A stretch of 64,000 nucleotides of DNA from Hydractinia symbiolongicarpus (Eukaryota; Cnidaria; Hydrozoa; Anthoathecata; Hydractiniidae), in the NCBI RefSeq assembly GCF_029227915.1, contig NC_079884.1, positions 18,416,001-18,480,000 on the forward strand. Reading direction: 5' to 3'. A model generated the notes under the pieces. It was not told the DNA's origin. It did no database searches and was given only the letters and a program-made list of their open reading frames with translations. Below are positions 38,593 to 52,573 of the stretch, piece after piece. The position numbers were made by a program, and so were the translations under genes. The stretch's first letter is position 1, and every line of letters begins with the position of its first letter.

Positions 38593-40999
38593 TAACGTCC
38601 TTGCACGTAAATCAAGTCGTTCCACGTGTCTGTTCAGGTTGCCATTGCTCTAGTCCTACCACTACAAATGTACTACGACGTCCCAAATCGTTTTACATTG
38701 CGGAATAGCCTTATAACACCGTCAACTACGTGAGCAGGCCTCTAAAGGTTTTTATATGGCCTTTTGCCGCCTAATAATGGCCTTACACACATATCACGTC
38801 GTTCCACATGTTTGTGCAGGTTGCCATTGGTCTAGTCCTTTCACTATCAATGGACTACGACTTCCTAAGTCGTTTTCGATTGCCTCATGACGTTATAACA
38901 CCGTCAACTACGTGTACAGTCCTCTAAAATCTGTTATATGACCTTTTGCTGCCTATTAATGGCCTTACACATCAATCACGTCGTCCCAAATGTCTGTGCA
39001 AGTTGCCATTGGTCCCGTCCTTTCACTATCAATGCACTACGACCTCCCAAGTTCTTTTCCACTGCGCAATAGCCTTATAACACCGTCAACTATGCGTACA
39101 GTGCTCTAAAGTCTGTTATATCACCTTTTGGCGCCTAATAATGACGTTACACATAAATCACGTGTTTCCGCGTGTCTACACTGGTTACCATTGGTTTATT
39201 CCCTCGACACTCAATGGACTACAACGTCCTAAGTCTATTTACATTACTGCATGACGTTATAACACCGTCAACTACATGAACAGGCCTCCAAAGGCTGTTA
39301 TATGGCCTTTTGCCTCGTAATTACGTCCTTGCACGTAAATCAAGTCGTTCCACGTGTCTGTGCAGGTTGGGATTGGTCTAGTCCTTCCACTCTCAATGGA
39401 CTACGACGTCCCAAGTCGTTTTCCATAACGCCATGGCTTTATAACTCCGTCAACTACGTGAACAGGCCTCTAAAGGTTGTCATCTAACCTTTTGCCGCCT
39501 AAAACGTCCTTGCACGTAAATCAAGTCGTTCCACGTGTCTGTGCAGGTTGCCATTGCTCTAGTCCTACCACTACAAATGTACTACGACGTCCCAAATCGT
39601 TTTACATTGCGGAATAGCCTTATAACACCGTCAACTACGTGAGCAGGCCTCTAAAGGTTTTTATATGGCCTTTTGCCGCCTAATAATGGCATTGCACACA
39701 AATCACGTCGTTCCACATGTCTGTGCAGGTTGCCATTGGTCTAGTCCATTTACTATCAATGGACTACGACTTCCTAAGTCGTTTTCGATTGCGTCATGAC
39801 GTTATAACACCGTCAACTACGTGTACAGTCCTCTAAAATCTGTTATATGACCTTTTGCTGCCTATTAATGGCCCTATCCATAAATCACGTCGTCCCACAT
39901 GTCTGTGCAAGTTGCCATTGGTCCCGTCCTTTCACTATGAATACACTACGACGTCCCAAGTTCTTTTCCATTGCGCAATAGCCTTATAACACCGTCAACT
40001 ACATGAACAGGCCTCCAAAGGCTGTTATATGGCCTTTTGCCTCGTAATAACGTCCTTGCACGTAAATCAAGTCGTTCCACGTGTCTGTGCAGGTTGGGAT
40101 TGGTCTAGTCCTTCCACTCTCAATGCACTACGACCTCCCAAGTTCTTTTCCACTGCGCAATAGCCTTATAACACCGTCAACTACATGAACAGGCCTCCAA
40201 AGGCTGTTATATGGCCTTTTGCCTCGTAATAACGTCCTTGCGCGTAAATCAAGTCGTTCCACGTGTCTGTTCAGGTTGCCATTGGTCTAGTCCTACCACT
40301 ATGAATGTAGTACGACGTCCCAAATCGTTTTACATTGTGGAATAGCCTTATAACACCGTCAACTACGTGAGCAGGCCTCTAAAGGGGTTTATATGGCCAT
40401 TTTGCCGCCTAATATTAGCCCTACACATAAATCCTGTCGCTCCACATGTCTGGGCAAGTTGTCATTGTTCTAGTCCTTTCACTATCAATGCACTACGACG
40501 TCCCAAGTTGTTTTCCATGGTGCCATGACATTATAACACCGTCAACTACGTGTACAGGCCTCTAAAGGCTGTTACATTACCTTTTACCGCCTATTAATGG
40601 CCTTATCCATAAATCACGTCGTTTGACACGTCTGGGCAAGTTGCCATTGGTCTAGTCCTTTCACTATGAATACACTACGACGTCCCAAGTTCTTTTCCAT
40701 TGCGCAATAGCCTTATAACACCGTCACCTACATGAACAGGCCTCCAAAGGCTGTTACATGGCCTTTTGCCTCGTAATAACGTCCATGCACGTAAATCAAG
40801 TCGTTCCACGTGTCTGTGCTGGTTGCCATTGGTCTAGTCCTTTCACTATCAATGGACTACGACTTCCTAAGTCGTTTTCGATTGCGTCATGACGTTATAA
40901 CACCGTCAACTACGTGTACAGTCCTCTAAAATCTGTTATATGACCTTTTGCTGCCTATTAATGGCCTTACACATAAATCACGTCGTCCCACATGTCTGG
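38593..40999 (+). repeat. Segmental duplication C, copy 2
   Basis: It matches 32231-35183 minus three monomers. The monomer after 39302 joins directly to CCTAAAACGTCC at 39484. Substitutions against copy 1 are few by eye (for example TTATATGGCC here, TTAAATGGCC there), so the duplication is recent relative to monomer divergence. Confidence 0.86.
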
Positions 41000-41525
41000 G
41001 CAAGTTGCAATTGGTCTGGTCCTTTCACTCTCAATGCACTACGACGTCCTAAGTTCTTTTCCATTGCGCAATAGCCTTATAACACCGTCAACTGCATGAA
41101 CAGGCCTCTAAAGTCTGTTATATGACCTTTTGCCGCCTAATAATGACCTTACACATCAATCACGTCGTTCCACATGGCTGGGCAAGTTGCCATTGGTCTA
41201 GTCCTTTCACTATCAATGCACTACGACGTCCCAAGTTGTTTTCCATGGTGCCATGACATTATAACACCGTCAACTACGTGTACAGGCCTCTAAAGGCTGT
41301 TATATTACCTTTTACCGCCTATTAATGGCCTTATCCATAAATCACGTCGTTTGACTCGTCTGGGCAAGTTGCCATTGGTCTTCTCCTTTCACTATGAATA
41401 CACTACGAGGTCCCAAGTTCTTTTCCAATGCGCGATAGCCTTATAACACCGTCAACTACATGAACAGGCCTCCAAAGGCTGTTATATGACCTTTTGCCGC
41501 CTAATAATGACCTTACGAATCAATC
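41000..41525 (+). repeat. Short segment matching 33.5-33.9 kb
   Basis: About three monomers. The part at 41172-41518 matches 33535-33880 at an offset of about 7637 bp, including TTTGACTCGTCTGGG, GGTCTTCTCC and CTACGAGGTCCC. These are among the monomers absent from duplication C copy 2, found here about 1.5 kb further on, so the order has been rearranged. Confidence 0.8.
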
Positions 41526-44053
41526 ACGTCGCTCCACATGTCTGGGCAAGTTGCCATTGGTCCATTCCTTTATCTGTTAATGTACTACGACGTCCTAAGT
41601 CGTTTTCCATTTGCTGCATGACGTTATAACACCGTCAACTACATGTACATGCCTCTAAAGGCTGTTATATGACGTTTTGCCGCCTAACAATGGCCTTGCA
41701 CATAAATCACGTCGTTCCACATGTCTGTGTAAGTTGCCATTGGTCCATTCCTTTATCTGTTAATGTGCTACGACGTCCTAAGTCGTTTTCCATTTGCTGC
41801 ATGACGTTATAACACCGTCAACTACATGTACATGCCTCTAAAGGCTGTTATATGACCTTTTGCCGCCTAATAATGGCCTTACACATCAATCACGTCGTTC
41901 CACATGTCTGGGCAAGTTGCCATTGGTCTGGTCCTTTCACTATCAATGCACTACGACCTCCCAAGTTCTTTTCCACTGCGCAATAGCCTTATAACACCGT
42001 CGACTACGCGCACAGTCCTCTAAAGTCAGTTATATCACCTTTTGGCGCCTAATAATGACGTTACACATAAATCACGTGGTTCCGCGTGTCTACACTGGTT
42101 ACCATTGGTTTATTCCCTCGACACTCAGTGGACTACATTGTCCTAAGTCTATTTACATTGCTGCATGACGTTATAACACCGTTAACTACACGTGCATGCC
42201 TCTAAGGCCTGTTATATGACCTTTTGCCGCCTAATAACGGCCTTACACGTAAATCACGTAGTTACACGTGTCTGTTCAGGTTGCCATTGGTCTAGTCCTA
42301 CCACTATGAATGTAGTACGACGTCCCAAATCGTTTTACATTGCGGAATAGCCTTATAACACCGTCTACTACGTGAGCAGGCCTCTAAAGGGGTTTATATG
42401 GCCTTTTGCCGCCTAATAATGGCCTTACACATAAATCACGTCGCTCCACATGTCTAGGCAAGTTGCCATTGGTCCATTCCTTTATCTGTTAATGTACTAC
42501 CACGTCCTAAGTCGTTTTCCATTTGCTGCATGACGTTATAACACCGTCAACTACATGTACATGCCTCTAAAGGCTGTTATATGACCTTTTGCCGCCTAAC
42601 AATGGCCTTGCACATAAATCACGTCGTTCCACATGTCTGTGTAAGTTGCCATTGGTCCATTCCTATATCTGTTAATGTACTACGACGTCCTAAGTCGTTT
42701 TCCATTTGCTGCATGACGTTATAACACCGTCAACTACATGTACATGCCTCTAAAGGCTGTTATATGACCTTTTGCCGCCTAATAATGGCCTTACACATCA
42801 ATCACGTCGTTCCACATGTCTGGGCAAGTTGCCATTGGTCTGGTCCTTTCACTATCAATGCACTACGACCTCCCAAGTTCTTTTCCACTGCGCAATAGCC
42901 TTATAACACCGTCAAGTACGCGCACAGTCCTCTAAAGTCAGTTATATCACCTTTTGGCGCCTAATAATGACGTTACACATAAATCACGTGGTTCCGCGTG
43001 TCTACACTGGTTACCATTGGTTTATTCCCTCGACACTCAGTGGACTACATTGTCCTAAGTCTATTTACATTGCAGCATGACGTTATAACACCGTTAACTA
43101 CACGTGCATGCCTCTAAGGCCTGTTATATGACCTTTTGCCGCCTAATAACCGCCTTACACGTAAATCACGTAGTTCCACGTGTCTGTTCAGGTTGCCATT
43201 GGTCTAGTCCTACCACTATGAATGTAGTACGACGTCCCAAATCGTTTTACATTGCGGAATAGCCTTATAACACAGTCAACTGCGTGAACAGGTCTCTAAA
43301 GGTTATTATATAACCTTTGACGCCTAATAACGGCCTTACACGTAAATCACGTGTATCCACGTGTCTGTTCAGGTTGCCATTGGTCTAGTCCTACCACTAT
43401 GAATGTACTACGACGTCCCAAATCGTCTTATAATGCGCAATGGCTTTATAACACCGTCAACTACGTGTACTGGCCTCTAAAAGCTGTTATATGACCTTTT
43501 GCCTCCTAATAATGGCCTTACACGTAATTCACGTGGTTCCACGTGTCTGTTCAGGTTGCATTTGGTCTAGTCCTACCACTACGAATATACTACGACGTCC
43601 CAAATCGTTTTACATTGCGGAATAGCCTTATAACGCCGTCAACTACGTGAGGAGCCCTCTACATGTTTTTATATGGCCTTTTGCCGCCTAATAATGGCCT
43701 TACACATAAATAACGTCGTTCCACATGTCTGTGCAGGTTGCCATTAGTCTAGTCCTTCCACTGTTAATGTACTTCGACGTCCTAAGTCGTTTTCGATAGC
43801 TTCATGACGCTATAACACCGTCAACTACGCGTACAGTCCTCTAAAGTCTGTTATATCACCTTTTGGCGCCTAATAATGACCATACACATAAATCACGTGG
43901 TTCCGCGTGTCTCCACTGGTTACCATTGGTTTATTCTCTCGACACTCAAGGAACTACAACGTCCCAAGTCTATTTCCATTGCTGGATGACGTTGTAACAC
44001 CGTCAACTACATGTACATGCTTCTAAAGCCTGTTACATGACCTTTTGCCGCCT
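41526..44053 (+). repeat. Segmental duplication B, copy 2, with 5-monomer HOR
   Basis: It contains two 912-bp units (41486-42397 and 42398-43309; the first begins slightly upstream of the matched segment) and then the same tail as 30400-30955. The monomer at 43310 (ATAACCTTTGACGCC, lacking the ATG) replaces the type found at 30209. Confidence 0.86.
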
Positions 44054-46590
44054 AATAACGGCCTTACACGTAAATCACGTAGTTCCACGTCTCTGTTCAG
44101 GTTGACATTGGTCTAGTCCTACCACTATGAATGTAGTACGACGTCCCAAATCGTTTTACATTGCGGAATAGCCTTATAACACTGTCAACTACGTGAGCAG
44201 GCCTCTAAAGGGGTTTATATGGCCTTTTGCCGCCTAATAATGGCCTTACACATAAATCACGTCGCTCCACATGTCTGGACAAGTTGCCATTGGTCTAGTC
44301 CTTTCACTATCAATGCACTACGACGTCCGAAGTTCTTTTCCATTGCGCAATAGCCTTTTAACACCGTCAACTACATGAACAGGCCTCTAAAGACTGCTAT
44401 ATGACCTTTTGCCGCCTAATATTGACCTTACACATCAATCACGTCGCTCCACATGTCTGTGCAGGTTGCCATTCGTCTAGTTCTTCCACTGTTAATGTAC
44501 TACGACGTCCTAAGTCGTTTTCGATTGCGTCATGACGTTAACACCGTCAACTACGCGTACAGTCCTCTAAAGTCTGTTATATGACCGTTTGCCACCTAAT
44601 AATGGCCTTACATATAAATCACGTCGCTCCACATGTCTGGACAAGTTGCCATTGGTCTAGTCCTTTCACTATCAATGCACTACGACGTCCGAAGTTCTTT
44701 TCCATTGCGCAATAGCCTTATAACACTGTCAACTACGTGAGCAGGCCTCTAAAGGGGTTTATATGGCCTTTTGCCGCCTAATAATGGCCTTACACATAAA
44801 TCACGTCGCTCCACATGTCTGGACAAGTTGCCATTGGTCTAGTCCTTTCACTATCAATGCACTACGACGTCCGAAGTTCTTTTCCATTGCGCAATAGCCT
44901 TATAACACTGTCAACTACGTGAGCAGGCCTCTAAAGGGGTTTATATGGCCTTTTGCAGCCTAATAATGGCCTTACACATAAATCACGTCGCTCCACATGT
45001 TTGGGCAAGTTGCCATTGGTCTGGCACTTTCACTATCAATGCACTACAACGTCCCAAGTTGTTTTCCATTGTGGCATGTCGTTATAACACCGTCAAATAC
45101 ATGTACAGGTCTCTAAAGGTTGTTATATGACCGTTTGCCACCTAATAATGGCCTTACATATAAATCACGTCGCTCCACATGTCTGTGCAGGTTGCCATTG
45201 GTCTAGTCCTTCCACTGTTAATGTACTACGACGTCCTAAGTCGTTTTCGATTGCGTCATGACGTTAACACCGTCAACTACGCGTACAGTCCTCTAAAGTC
45301 TGTTATATAACTGTTTGCCGCTTAATAAAGGCCTTACACATAAATCACGTGGCTTCAGGTGTCTGTTCAGGTTGCCATTGGTCTCGTCCTTTCACTATCA
45401 ATGGACTACGAAGTCTCAAGTTGTTTTCCATTGCGCCATGGCCCTGTAACACCCTCAACTAAGCGTACAAATCCTCTAAATGCTGTAATATGGCATTTTG
45501 CTGTCTAATAAAGACCTCATGCGTAAATCAGGTCGGTTCCGAGTCTCTGCACTGGTTACCATTGGGATACTCCTTCCACTATCAATGGACTAAGAAGTCG
45601 AAAGTCGTTTTCTATTGCGCCATGTCGTTATAACACCGTCAAATACATGTACAGGTCTCTAAAGGTTGTTATATGACCGTTTGCCGCCTAATAATGGCCT
45701 TACACATAAATCACGTCGATCCACATGTCTGTGCAGGTTGCCATTGGTCTAGTCCTTCCATTGGTAATGTACTACGACGTCCTAAGTCGTTTTCGATTGC
45801 CTCATGACGTTATAACTTAGTCAACTACGCGTACAGTCCTCTAAAGTCTGTTAAATGACCTTTTCCCCCTAATGGCCTTACACGTAAATCACGTGGTTCC
45901 ACGTGTCTGTGCAAGTAGGCATTGGTCTAGTCCTTCCACTCTTAATGGACTACGACGTCCCAAGTCGTTTTCCATTACGCCATGGCCTTATAGCACCGTC
46001 AACTACGTGAACAGGCCTCTAAATGTTGTTATATGACCTTTTGCCGCCTAATAACGGCCTTACACGTAAATCACGTAGTTCCACGTGTCTGTTCAGGTTG
46101 CCATTGGTCTAGTCCTTTCACTATCAATGCACTACGACGTCCCAAGTTGTTTTCCATTGTGCCATGACATTATAACCCCGCCAACTACGTGTACAGGCCT
46201 CTAAAGCCTAATATATGACCTTTTGCCGCCTAATTATGGCCTTACACAAAAATCACGTGGTTCCACATGTCTGGGCAAGTTGCCATTGGTGTAGTCCTTC
46301 CACAATGCACTACGACGTCCCAAGTTGTTTTCCATTGTGCCATGACAATATAACACCGCCAACTACGTGTACAGGCCTCTAAAGCCTAATGTATGACCTT
46401 TTGCCGCCTAATTATGGCCTTACACATAAATCACGTGGTTCCACATGTCTGGGCAAGTTGCCATTGGTCTAGTCCTTCCACTGTTAATGTACTACGACGT
46501 CCTAAGACGTTTTCGAATGCGTCATGACGTTATAACACCGTCAACTACGCGTACAGTCCTCTAAAGTCTGTTATATGACCTTTTGCCGCC
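44054..46590 (+). repeat. Segmental duplication D, copy 2, with a local tandem expansion
   Basis: It matches 36765-38590 from about 44225. The GTCTGGACAAGTTGCC plus GACGTCCGAAG variant pair appears once at about 36815-36872 in copy 1 but three times here (near 44275, 44637 and 44819). Monomers at 44219 and 44763 are nearly the same, 544 bp apart. This accounts for the three extra monomers. Confidence 0.85.
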
Positions 46591-49484
46591 TAATAACCGC
46601 CTTACACGTAAATCACGTGGTTCCACGTGTCTGTTCAGGTTGCCATTGCTCTAGTTCTACCACTACAAATGTACTACGACGTCCCAAATCGTTTTACATT
46701 GCTGAATAGCCTTATAACACCGTCAACTACGTGAGCAGCCCTCTAAAGGTTTTTATATGGCCTTTTGCCGCGTAATAATGGCCTTATCCAAAAATCACGT
46801 CGTTCCATATGTCTGGGCAAGTTGCCATTGGTCTAGTCCTTTCACTATCAATGCACTACGACGTCCCAAGTTGTTTTCCATTGTGCCATGGCCTTATAAC
46901 ACCGTCAACTACGTGTACAGGCCTCTAAAAGATGTTATATGACCTTTTGCCCCCTATTATCGTCCTTGCACGTATATCACGTCGTTCCACGTGTCTGTGC
47001 AGGTTGGCATTGGTCTAGTCCTTTTACTATCAATGTACTACGACGTCCCAAATCATTTCCATTACTCCATGGCCTTATAACACCGTCGCCTTCGCGTACA
47101 GTCCTCTAAAGTCTGTTATATGACCTTTTGCCGCCTAATAATGGCCTTACACATCAATCACGTCGTTCCACATGTCTGGTCAAGTTGCCATTGGTCTGGT
47201 CCTTTCACTATCAATGCACTACGATCTCCCAAGTTCTTTTCCACTGCGCAATAGCCTTATAACACCGTCGACTACGCGTACAGGCCTCTAAAGTCTGTTA
47301 TATGACCTTTTGCCGTCTAATGATGACCTTACACATAAATCACGTGGTTCCACGTGTCTGTTCAGGTTGCCATTGGTCTAGTCCTACCACTATGAATGTA
47401 GTACGACGTCCCAAATCGTTTTACATTGCTGAATAGCCTTATAACACCGTCAACTACGTGAGCAGCCCTCTAAAGGTTTTTATATGGCCTTTTGCCGCGT
47501 AATAATGGCCTTATCCAAAAATCACGTCGTTCCATATGTCTGGGCAAGTTGCCATTGGTCTAGTCCTTTCACTATCAATGCACTACGACGTCCCAAGTTG
47601 TTTTCCATTACGCCATGGCCTTATAACACCGTCACCTGCGCGTACAGTCCTCTAAAGTCTGTTATATGACCTTTTGCCGCCTAATAATGGCCTTACACAT
47701 CAATCACGTCGTTCCACATGTCTGGGCAAGTTGCCATTGGTCTGGTCCTTTAACTATCAATGCACTACGACCTCCCAAGTTTTTTTCCACTGCGCAATAG
47801 CCTAATAACACCGTCAACTACGCGTAGAGTCCTCTAAGGTCCGTTACATCACCTTTTGGTGCCTAATAATGACGTTACACATAAATCACGTGGTTCCGCG
47901 TGTCTACACTGGTTACCATTGGTTTATTCCCTCGACACTCAATGAACTACAACGTTCCAAGTCTATTTCCATTGCTGCATGACGTTATAACACCGTCAAC
48001 TACATGAACAGTCCTCTAAAGTCTGTTATATGACCGTTTGCCGCCTAATAATGGCCTTACACATAAATCACGTGTTTCCACGTGTCTGTTCAGGTTGCCA
48101 TTGGTCTCGTCCTTTCACTATCAATGGACTACGACGTCCCAAATCGTTTTACATTGCGCAATAGCCTTATAACACCGTCAACTACGTGAACAGGTCTCTA
48201 AAGGTTGTTATATAACCTTTTGCTGCCTAATAACGGCCTTACACGTAATTCACGTGGTTCCACGTGCTAATCAGGTTGCCATTGGTCTAGTCCTACCACT
48301 ACGATCGTACTAGAACGTCCCAAATTGTTTTACATTGCTGAATAGCCTTATAACACCGTCAACTACGTGAGCAGCCCTCTGAAGGTTTTTATATGGCCTT
48401 TTGCCGCGTAATAATGGCCTTATCCATAAATCACGTCGTTCGACACGTCTGCGCAAGTTTCCATTGGTCTAGTCCTTTCACTATGAATACACTACGAAGT
48501 CCCAAGTACTTTTTCATTGCGCAAAAGGCTTATAACACCGTCAACTGCATGAACAGGCCTCTAAAGACTGTTATATGACCTTTTGCCGCCTAATAATGAC
48601 CTTACACATCAATCACGTCGTTCCACATGTCTGGGCAAGTTGCCATTGGTTTAGTCCTTTCACTATGAATACACTACGACGTCCCAAGTTCTTTTCCATT
48701 GCGCAATAGCCTTATAACACCGTCAACTACATGAACAGGCCTCCAAAGGTTGTTATATGACCTTTTGCCTCGTAATAACGTCCTTGCACGTAAATCAAGT
48801 CGTTCCACGTGTCTGTGCAGGTTGGCATTGGTCTAGTCCTTCCACTCTCAATGGACTACTACGTCCCAAGTCGTTTTCCATTACGCCATGGCCTTATAAC
48901 ACCGTCAACTACGTGTACAGGCCTCTAAAGGATGTTATATGACCTTTTGCCTCCTATTATCGTCCTTGCACGTATGTCACGTCGTTCCACGTGTCTGTGC
49001 AGGTTGGCATTGGTCTAGTCCTTCCACTATCAATGTACTACGACGTCCCAAATTAATTTACATTGCGTAATACCCTTATAACACCGTCAACTGCGCTAAC
49101 AAGCCTCTAAAGGCTGTTATATGAATTTTTGCCGCCTTATAATGGCCTTACACATAAATCACGTCGTTCCACATGTCTGGGCAAGTTGCCATTGGTCTAT
49201 TCCTTTCACTATCAACAGACTACGACGTCCCAAGTTGTTTTCCATTGCGCCATGGCCCTGTAACACCGTCAACTCAGCGTACAATCCTCTCAATGCTGTA
49301 ATATGGCATTCTGCTGTATAATAAAGACCTCATGCGTAAATCAGGTGGTTCCGAGTGTCTGCACTGGTTACCATTGGGATACTCCTTCCACTCTCAATGG
49401 ACTATAAAGTCCAAAATCGTTTTCTATTACGCCATGGCCTTATAACACCGCCAACTACGGGTACAGTCCTCTAAAGTCTGTTAA
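46591..49484 (+). repeat. Satellite block with a 4-monomer local duplication
   Basis: Monomers at 46757 and 47484 (727 bp apart) share the rare AAAAATCACGTCGTTCCATATG form and their upstream CAGCCCTCTAAAGG ends. From 48757 the block follows the 23.3-kb and 35.85-kb variant order, ending with an R-type monomer at 49303. The 48393 monomer heads the module found again at 51299, 54570, 57295, 60937 and 62576. No gene is seen. Confidence 0.84.
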
Positions 49485-52400
49485 ATGACCTTTTCCCCCT
49501 AACAATAGCCTTACACGTAAATCACGTGGTTCCACGTGTCTGTGCAAGTAGGCATTGATCTAGTCCTTCCACTCTTAATGGACTACGACGTCCCAAGTCG
49601 TTTTCCATTACGCCATGGCCTTATAGCACCGTCAACTACGTGAACAGGCCTCTAAATGTTGTTATATGACCTTTTGCCGCCTAATAACGGCCTTACACGT
49701 AAATCACGTAGTTCCACGTGTCTGTTCAGGTTGCCATTGGTCTAGTCCTATCACTATGAATGTAGTACGATGTCCCAAATCGTTTTACATTGCGCAATAG
49801 CCTTATAACACAGTCAACTACGTGAACAGGTCTCTAAAGGTTGTTATATAACCTTTTGACGCCTAATAATGGCGTTACACATAAATCACGTCGCTCCACA
49901 TGTCTGGGCAAGTTGCCATTGGTCTGGTCCTTTAACTCTCAATGCACTACGACGTCCCAAGTTGTTTTCCATTGTGCCATGACATTATAACACCGCCAAC
50001 TACGTGTACAGGCCTCTAAAGCCTAATATATGACCTTTTGCCGCCTAATTATGGCCTTACACAAAAATCACGTGGTTCCATATGTCTGGGCAAGTTGCCA
50101 TTGGTCTAGTCCTTCCACAATGCACTACGACGTCCCAAGTTGTTTTCCATTGTGCCATGACTTTATAATACCGCCAACTACGTGTACAGGCCTCTAAAGC
50201 CTAATGTATGACCTTTTGCCGCCTAATTATGGCCTTACACATAAATCACGTGGTTCCACATGTCTGGGCAAGTTGCCATTGGTCTAGTCCTTCCACTGTT
50301 AATGTACTACGACGTCCTAAGACGTTTTCGAATGCGTCATGACGTTAAAACACCGTCAACTACGCGTACAGTCCTCTAAAGTCTGTTATATGACCTTTTG
50401 CCGCCTAATAACCGCCTTACACGTAAATCACGTGGTTCCACGTGTCTGTTCAGGTTGCCATTGCTCTAGTTCTACCACTACAAATGTACTACGACGTCCC
50501 AAATCGTTTTACATTGCTGAATAGCCTTATAACACCGTCAACTACGTGAGCAGCCCTCTAAAGGTTTTTATATGGCCTTTTGCTGCGTAATAATGGCCTT
50601 ATCCAAAAATCACGTCGTTCCATATGTCTGGGCAAGTTGCCATTGGTCTAGTCCTTTCACTATCAATGCACTACGACGTCCCAAGTTGTTTTCCATTGTG
50701 CCATGGCCTTATAACACCGTCAACTACGTGTACATGCCTCTAAAAGATGTTATATGACCTTTTGCCCCCTATTATCGTCCTTGCACGTATATCACGTCGT
50801 TCCACGTGTCTGTGCAGGTTGGCATTGGTCTAGTCCTTTTACTATCAATGTACTACGACGTCCCAAATCATTTCCATTACGCCATGGCCTTATAACACCG
50901 TCACCTGCGCGTACAGTCCTCTAAAGTCTGTTATATGACCTTTTGCCGCCTAATAATGGCCTTACACAAAAATCACGAGGTTCCGCGTGTCTACACTGGT
51001 TACCATTGGTTTATTCCCTCGACACTCAATGAACTACAACGTCCCAAGTCTATTTTCATTGCTGCATGACGTTATAACACCGTCAACTACATGAACAGGC
51101 CTCTAAAGTCTGTTATATGACCTTTTGCCGTCTAATAATGACCTTACACATAAATCACGTGGTTCCACGTGTCTGTTCAGGTTGCCATTGGTCTAGTCCT
51201 ACCACTATGAATGTAGTACGACGTCCCAAATCGTTTTACATTGCTGAATAGCCTTATAACACCGTCTACTACGTGAGCAGCCCTCTGAAGGTTTTTATAT
51301 GGCCTTTTGCCGCGTAATAATGGCCTTATCCATAAATCACGTCGTTCGACACGTCTGCGCAAGTTTCCATTGGTCTAGTCCTTTCACTATGAATACACTA
51401 CGACCTCCCAAGTTCTTTTCCACTGCGCAATAGCCTTATAACACCGTCGACTACGCGCACAGTCCTCTAAAGTCAGTTATATCACCTTTTGGCGCCTAAT
51501 AATGACGTTACACATAAATCACGTGGTTCCGCGTGTCTACACTGGTTACCATTGGTTTATTCCCTCGACACTCAGTGGACTACATTGTCCTAAGTCTATT
51601 TACATTGCTGCATGACGTTATAACACCGTTAACTACACGTGCATGCCTCTAAGGCCTGTTATATGACCTTTTGCCGCCTAATAACGGCCTTACACGTAAA
51701 TCACATAGTTCCACGTGTCTGTTCAGGTTGCCATTGGTCTAGTCCTACCACTATGAATGTAGTACGACGTCCCAAATCGTTTTACATTGCGGAATAGCCT
51801 TATAACACCGTCTACTACGTGAGCAGGCCTCTAAAGGGGTTTATATGGCCTTTTGCCGCCTAATAATGGCCTTACACATAAATCACGTCGCTCCACATGT
51901 CTGGGCAAGTTGCCATTGGTCCATTCCTTTATCTGTTAATGTACTACGACGTCCTAAGTCGTTTTCCATTTGCTGCATGACGTTATAATACCGTCAACTA
52001 CATGTGCATGCCTCTAAAGGCTGTTATATGACCTTTTGCCGCCTAATAATGGCCTTACACATCAATCACGTCGTTCCACATGTCTGGGCAAGTTGCCATT
52101 GGTCTGGTCCTTTCACTATCAATGCACTACGACCTCCCAAGTTCTTTTCCACTGCGCAATAGCCTTATAACACCGTCGACTACGCGCACAGTCCTCTAAA
52201 GTCAGTTATATCACCTTTTGGCGCCTAATAATGACGTTACACATAAATCACGTGGTTCCGCGTGTCTACACTGGTTAACATTGGTTTATTCCCTCGACAC
52301 TCAGTGGACTACATTGTCCTAAGTCTATTTACATTGCTGCATGACGTTATAACACCGTTAACTACACGTGCATGCCTCTAAGGCCTGTTATATGACCTTT

Positions 52401-52573
52401 TGCCGCCTAATAACGGCCTTCCACGTAAATCACGTAGTTCCACGTGTCTGTTCAGGTTGCCATTGGTCTAGTCCTTCCACTGTTAATGTACTACGACGTC
52501 CCAAATCGTTTAACATTGCGGAATAGCCTTATAACACCGTCAACTACGGGTACAGTCCTCTAAAGTCTGTTAA
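49485..52573 (+). repeat. Large HOR unit II (3089 bp, about 17 monomers)
   Basis: It starts at the GTTAAATGACCTTTTCCCCC monomer, which recurs at 52574 and 55298; earlier relatives start at 45855 and 37851. Against unit III it lacks one monomer near 50970 but has three extra near 51900-52450, drawn from the 5-monomer module. Confidence 0.87.

Noticed and set aside
51177-51362. Open frame on the - strand, repeated at 54448-54633
   Set aside because: Both lie at equivalent places in HOR units II and III, 3271 bp apart. They are the antisense of the satellite with no independent support.
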